Origin: Flavobacterium johnsoniae
GTDB taxonomy: Bacteria > Bacteroidota > Bacteroidia > Flavobacteriales > Flavobacteriaceae
Length of the DNA: 64,000 nt
Direction: 5' to 3'
NCBI RefSeq assembly: GCF_030388325.1
Contig: NZ_CP103794.1
Span: 2,790,001-2,854,000 of the forward strand
Position numbers and translations under genes: made by a program. Positions within the stretch are counted from its first letter, which is position 1. Each line of letters starts with the position of its first letter. Below the pieces are notes generated by a model. It saw only the letters and a list, made by a program, of their open reading frames with translations. It was not told where the DNA came from and made no database searches. Below, in pieces: positions 60,593-64,000 of this stretch.

Positions 60593-60725
60593 GAGGTTCA
60601 AAGGAGCAAAGGCTCAAAGGAACAAAGGAACAAAGGATAAAAAAAGGAGAATGTTTTTACATCCTCCTTTTTTTGTGACAAAGAAAGTAAACCTTTGAAC
60701 CTTTGCCTCTCTGTACCTTTGTCCC
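60593..60725. repeat. intergenic hairpin built from an AAGGAACAAAGG word
   Basis: GAGGTTCAAAGGAGCAAAGG and GGAACAAAGGAACAAAGGA on the left face CTTTGAACCTTTGCCTCTC and ACCTTTGTCCC on the right, with a bidirectional terminator in the middle. It fills the gap between threonine aldolase and ybaB. Confidence 0.58.
60639..60674. terminator. bidirectional terminator inside the word-hairpin
   Basis: AAAAAAAGGAG-A-ATGT pairs with ACAT-C-CTCCTTTTTTT with one mismatch around a TTTT loop. Confidence 0.85.
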
Positions 60726-61046
60726 TTATTTAAAAAGATTATCCATTCCAGGAATAGAAGGCATATCCATTCTGGCAACAGCGTCTAATTCTCTTTCGTT
60801 TACATTTGTAGCTTTTTCAATTGCTTTGTTTAAAGTTACAATCAGGTAATCTTCTAGTTGTTCTTTATCTTCTAATAAAGAATCATCAATAGAAAGTGAT
60901 TTTATTTTTCTGCTTGCAGTAATAGTAACTTTTAATAATCCGTCAGCGCTTTGTTCATCAATTAAAACAGTATCTAAACGCTTTTTAGTATCTTCAATTT
61001 TTTGTTGGGTTTCTTTAAGTTTGCCCATCATTCCCATTAAATCCAT
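60726..61046 (-). CDS. YbaB/EbfC-family nucleoid-associated protein
   Basis: The 106-residue protein matches YbaB/Ebf[24 protein letters not shown] (about 5-27, amphipathic helix), then [21 protein letters not shown] and a C-terminal helix. It binds DNA as a dimer. There is no dnaX/recR context here. A TTG-N19-TAATTTTG promoter lies upstream. Confidence 0.92.
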   Translation of the reverse strand: MDLMGMMGKLKETQQKIEDTKKRLDTVLIDEQSADGLLKVTITASRKIKSLSIDDSLLEDKEQLEDYLIVTLNKAIEKATNVNERELDAVARMDMPSIPGMDNLFK

Positions 61047-61074
61047 TTTTGTTGATTTTTTAAATTATTTCAGA

Positions 61075-61104
61075 CAAAATTAGTATATTGCTGTATTAAT
61101 TCAA
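61075..61104 (-). promoter_or_regulatory. promoter of the ybaB-like gene
   Basis: On the minus strand TTG (61104-61102), 19 bases and TAATTTTG (61082-61075) match the Bacteroidota promoter, 29 bases before the start. Confidence 0.66.
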
Positions 61105-61115
61105 TAGAATATTTT

Positions 61116-63251
61116 ATGAAAAAATTAATTTTGTTCTGTTGGCTTTATGCTATTTTTGCGTCTTCATATTTAAAAATTAATGCTCAATCAATGCAAAATG
61201 ATATATCGGCTCCAAAGGCTAAAATAATTCCAAAAACACTAAAAAAACATAAAGAATCCAGAGTTGACAACTATTTCTGGCTGAATGACAGAGAAAATTC
61301 AGAAGTAATAGATTATCTAAATCAAGAGAATGCTTATTATGAGAATATGACTGCTCATACTAAGGATTTAAAAGATAATCTGTTTGAAGAAATGAAAGGG
61401 AGAATAAAAGAAGACGATTCTTCGGTTCCTTACTTTTATAATGGATATTTTTATATTACACGTTTTGAAACAGGTCAGGATTACCCAATTTTCGCCAGAA
61501 AAAAAGGAAGCCTTTCTGCCGAAGAAGAAATTCTTTTCAATTGTAATGAAATGGCAAAAGGACATGCTTATTTCAAATTAGGAGGTTTGAGTATCAGTCC
61601 TGATAATAAATTTGCCAGTTTTGGAGTAGATATTGTTGGTAGAAGAATCTATACTATTCAAGTTAAGAATTTAGAAACCGGCGAAATTTTAGCAGATAAA
61701 GTAGAAAATGTTACAGGAGCATCTGTTTGGGCAAATGATAACAATACTATTTTTTATGTTAGACAAGATGAAACGACGCTAAGAGCAGACAAAGTTTTTA
61801 GGCATCAATTAAATACAGCTTCAGATAAAGATGTTTTGGTTTATGATGAAGTTGATGATACTTTTAATGTTTCAATCAGTAAAGAAAAATCAAGAAAATA
61901 CATCGTTATTGGTTCTGGAAGCACATTGACGACAGAATATAGAATTTTGAATTCTAATGATCCAGACGGAGAATTTGTTGTTTTTCAGCCACGTGTACGC
62001 GGGTTAGAATACAGTATTTCGCATTACGAAGATTCGTTTTATATTTTAACTAATAAAGATAAAGCGACGAATTTCAAGTTAATGAAAACGCCTGAAAACA
62101 AAACAGGAAAGAAAAACTGGGTAGATCTTATTCCGCACAGAGAAGATGTTTTGTTGGAAGATATCGAAATCTTTAAAAATTATTTAGTTGTAGAAGAGCG
62201 TTCGAATGGATTAAACCACATTCGAATCATGCCTTGGAACGGTGAATCGGATTATTATCTTCCTTTTGGCAGTGAAACCTACAATGCTTACACAACAACA
62301 AACGTAGATTTTGACACCGATATTTTGCGTTATAGTTATCAATCATTGGCAACGCCGTCTTCTATAATTGATTTTAATATGAAGACTAAAACCAAAGAAA
62401 TCTTAAAAGAACAACAGGTTTTAGGCGGAAAATTTGATAAAGAGAATTATGTAGAAGAACGAGTTTGGGCAACGGCAAGAGACGGCGTAAAAGTGCCAAT
62501 TTCGATGATTTATAGAAAAGGATTAGAGAAAAATGGTAAAAATCCGTTATTGCTTTATGCTTATGGTTCGTACGGAATTACGATGGATACTTATTTTTCT
62601 TCAACAAGATTATCGCTTCTTGATCGCGGATTTATTTATGCAATCGCGCATATTAGAGGAGGAGAAGATCTAGGGAGACAATGGTATGAAGATGGAAAAC
62701 TGTTAAAAAAGAAAAATACCTTTACAGATTTCATCGATTGCTCTAAATTTGTAATAGACCAAAAGTATACTTCTCCAGAGCATTTATATGCGGAGGGAGG
62801 ATCTGCAGGCGGACTTTTAATGGGAGTTATTGTTAATGAAGCTCCAAAGTTATATAATGGAGTCATCGCTCAGGTGCCTTTTGTAGACGTAATTACCACA
62901 ATGCTGGATGACAGCATTCCGCTTACAACTGGAGAGTATGACGAATGGGGGAACCCAAATAACAAAAAATATTACGATTATATGTTATCGTATTCACCTT
63001 ACGATAATGTAAAAGCGCAGGAATATCCTAACATGTACGTGTCTACCGGATTGCATGATTCGCAGGTACAGTATTGGGAGCCAGCTAAGTGGGTTGCAAA
63101 ATTGAGAGATTTGAAAACAAATGATAAACTTTTGTTTTTAGATACCAACATGGATGCAGGACACGGCGGGGCTTCGGGACGTTTTGAGGCTTTGAAAGAC
63201 TTAGCAAAAGAATTTAGTTTTTTGTTAGATTTAGAAAAAATTAAAAGCTAA
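61116..63251 (+). CDS. prolyl oligopeptidase family (S9A, oligopeptidase-B-like) peptidase
   Basis: The 711-residue protein starts with a signal peptide (to about NAQ, residue 24), so it is periplasmic or exported. A seven-blade beta-propeller (about 90-430) precedes the alpha/beta-hydrolase domain. The nucleophile is in [12 protein letters not shown] (serine about 562). The aspartate region is [14 protein letters not shown] and the histidine is in DAGHGG (about 682). The LYAYGSYG and [13 protein letters not shown] signatures are those of oligopeptidase B. It cuts short peptides, perhaps after basic residues. Confidence 0.9.
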   Translation: MKKLILFCWLYAIFASSYLKINAQSMQNDISAPKAKIIPKTLKKHKESRVDNYFWLNDRENSEVIDYLNQENAYYENMTAHTKDLKDNLFEEMKGRIKEDDSSVPYFYNGYFYITRFETGQDYPIFARKKGSLSAEEEILFNCNEMAKGHAYFKLGGLSISPDNKFASFGVDIVGRRIYTIQVKNLETGEILADKVENVTGASVWANDNNTIFYVRQDETTLRADKVFRHQLNTASDKDVLVYDEVDDTFNVSISKEKSRKYIVIGSGSTLTTEYRILNSNDPDGEFVVFQPRVRGLEYSISHYEDSFYILTNKDKATNFKLMKTPENKTGKKNWVDLIPHREDVLLEDIEIFKNYLVVEERSNGLNHIRIMPWNGESDYYLPFGSETYNAYTTTNVDFDTDILRYSYQSLATPSSIIDFNMKTKTKEILKEQQVLGGKFDKENYVEERVWATARDGVKVPISMIYRKGLEKNGKNPLLLYAYGSYGITMDTYFSSTRLSLLDRGFIYAIAHIRGGEDLGRQWYEDGKLLKKKNTFTDFIDCSKFVIDQKYTSPEHLYAEGGSAGGLLMGVIVNEAPKLYNGVIAQVPFVDVITTMLDDSIPLTTGEYDEWGNPNNKKYYDYMLSYSPYDNVKAQEYPNMYVSTGLHDSQVQYWEPAKWVAKLRDLKTNDKLLFLDTNMDAGHGGASGRFEALKDLAKEFSFLLDLEKIKS

Positions 63252-63266
63252 TTAGATTTTTTTTGT

Positions 63267-63274
63267 TAAATTTG
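63267..63274 (+). promoter_or_regulatory. -7 element of the last gene
   Basis: TAAATTTG lies 48 bases before the ATG at 63323. Confidence 0.52.
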
Positions 63275-63322
63275 CAACCTATCAAGGTTAATTTAAAAAG
63301 GCCTTTGATTAACTATTTTTTT

Positions 63323-64000
63323 ATGAAAGAAGAAATAACCGCTTATAATAATGTTTTAGAGTTAATAGGTAACACCCCGCTTATTAAACTAAATAAAATC
63401 ACCGAAGAGTTAGAAGGGAATTTCTACGCAAAGGTAGAAGCTTTCAATCCAGGTCATTCCTCAAAAGATAGAATAGCATTGTATATTATTGAAGAAGCCG
63501 AGAAACGAGGAATTCTTTCGCCAGGAGATACCATTATTGAGACAACATCTGGAAATACAGGATTTAGTTTAGCAATGGTAAGCATTATTAAAGGTTACAA
63601 TTGTATTTTAGCAGTAAGTTCAAAATCATCAAAAGATAAAATTGACATGCTAAGAAGTTTAGGAGCTAAAGTGTATGTATGTCCAGCTCACGTTTCTGCA
63701 GATGATGAAAGATCATACTATAATGTAGCAAAACGTTTACACGAAGAAACAAAAGGGTCAGTTTATATTAATCAATATTTTAACCAATTAAATATTGATG
63801 CTCACTACAACACTACCGGTCCAGAAATTTGGGAACAAACAAAAGGACAGATCACGCACTTAATTGCTTGCAGCGGAACAGGAGGAACTATCTCTGGAAC
63901 TGCAAAATTCTTAAAAGAAAAAAATCCAAATATTAGAATTCTAGGAGTTGATGCTTTTGGATCTGTATTGAAAAAATACCACGAAACAAAAGAATTTGAC
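63323..64000 (+). CDS. PLP-dependent cysteine synthase family protein (partial)
   Basis: The ATG at 63323 opens 226 codons to the window edge without a stop. My translation shows [26 protein letters not shown] with the PLP lysine (about K49), [13 protein letters not shown] (about 72-84) and [14 protein letters not shown]. It is closer to cystathionine beta-synthase-like proteins than the cysM at 19255-20142 is. It makes cysteine or cystathionine, and which one cannot be decided from the part seen. The C-terminus is missing. Confidence 0.87.
   Translation, partial: MKEEITAYNNVLELIGNTPLIKLNKITEELEGNFYAKVEAFNPGHSSKDRIALYIIEEAEKRGILSPGDTIIETTSGNTGFSLAMVSIIKGYNCILAVSSKSSKDKIDMLRSLGAKVYVCPAHVSADDERSYYNVAKRLHEETKGSVYINQYFNQLNIDAHYNTTGPEIWEQTKGQITHLIACSGTGGTISGTAKFLKEKNPNIRILGVDAFGSVLKKYHETKEFD

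Noticed and set aside
60240..60617. 125-codon open frame on the minus strand
   Set aside because: Antisense to threonine aldolase, which has complete motifs. The reverse frame is a hydrophobic shadow.
1..64000. tRNA, rRNA, CRISPR arrays, insertion sequences, prophage
   Set aside because: I read through all gaps and saw no cloverleaf, rRNA segment, repeat-spacer array, transposase or phage structural gene.

Overview
The window reads as chromosomal DNA of a Flavobacterium-like bacterium (Bacteroidota, Flavobacteriia). It is AT-rich. Start codons mostly lack Shine-Dalgarno runs, and many genes carry the flavobacterial -7 promoter word TAnnTTTG shortly before the chosen start. Several families are typical of this group: DUF6095, DUF6048/DUF6452, DUF5606, a fused CcoNO oxidase subunit and SusC-like/OMP barrel proteins. 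No rRNA, tRNA, CRISPR array, insertion sequence or prophage was recognised. The content is mostly ordinary housekeeping, and the unusual material lies between the genes.

Layout. 1-5.0 kb (minus strand): a partial cNMP/CBS/DUF294 protein, a small lipoprotein, a tightly packed antitoxin - RelE/ParE toxin - pentapeptide-repeat - DinB-like cluster, DUF6095 and murQ. 5.1-10.0 kb (plus): two tandem membrane-anchored AraC-type regulators, then an outer-membrane barrel protein. 10.0-16.4 kb: a structured intergenic element, a ZIP transporter, two methyltransferases, DUF6048/DUF6452 and rlmD. 16.5-26 kb: an orphan histidine kinase, an aldo/keto reductase, the cysE-cysM pair, DUF1003, DUF2752, an Smr-domain protein, lipoproteins, a cysteine desulfurase and a TsaC/Sua5 protein. 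26.2-31.5 kb: a surface-glycan set (DUF5672, a frameshifted GT4, an LPS-kinase-like protein, a methyltransferase, GT2 and GT9). 31.7-40 kb: dapD, a PAS protein, ruvX, mqo, an FUSC transporter, def, DUF5606 and mazG. 40.0-50.9 kb: an FNR-like regulator divergent from ccoI-ccoS-ccoNO-ccoQ-ccoP-ccoG-ccoH-TauE/SafE, facing hemN. 51-64 kb: small unknowns, DoxX, an acyl-CoA carboxylase beta subunit, a TetR regulator with a three-gene target operon, an lpxD-like gene, msrB, prfB with its programmed frameshift, threonine aldolase, ybaB/ebfC, an S9A peptidase and a partial cysteine-synthase-like gene.

How the parts work together. The clearest regulatory circuit is microaerobic. Three ATGA(C/T)AAnTATCAT boxes lie before ccoI, ccoS and hemN. 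In all three the box centre is 36.5 bp from the end of a TAnnTTTG-like -7 element, as expected for direct activation by the adjacent FNR-like protein. A second circuit is a TetR protein whose own promoter and downstream operon carry the same 14-bp operator.

The less explained material is intergenic. It includes a ~113-bp element with a 21-bp stem containing four G-U pairs, a pair of ~143-bp inverted copies of a palindromic element, and a series of long hairpins each built from its own short repeated word. Two coding irregularities are notable: a probable one-base deletion splitting the GT4 gene, and the canonical +1 frameshift of prfB.
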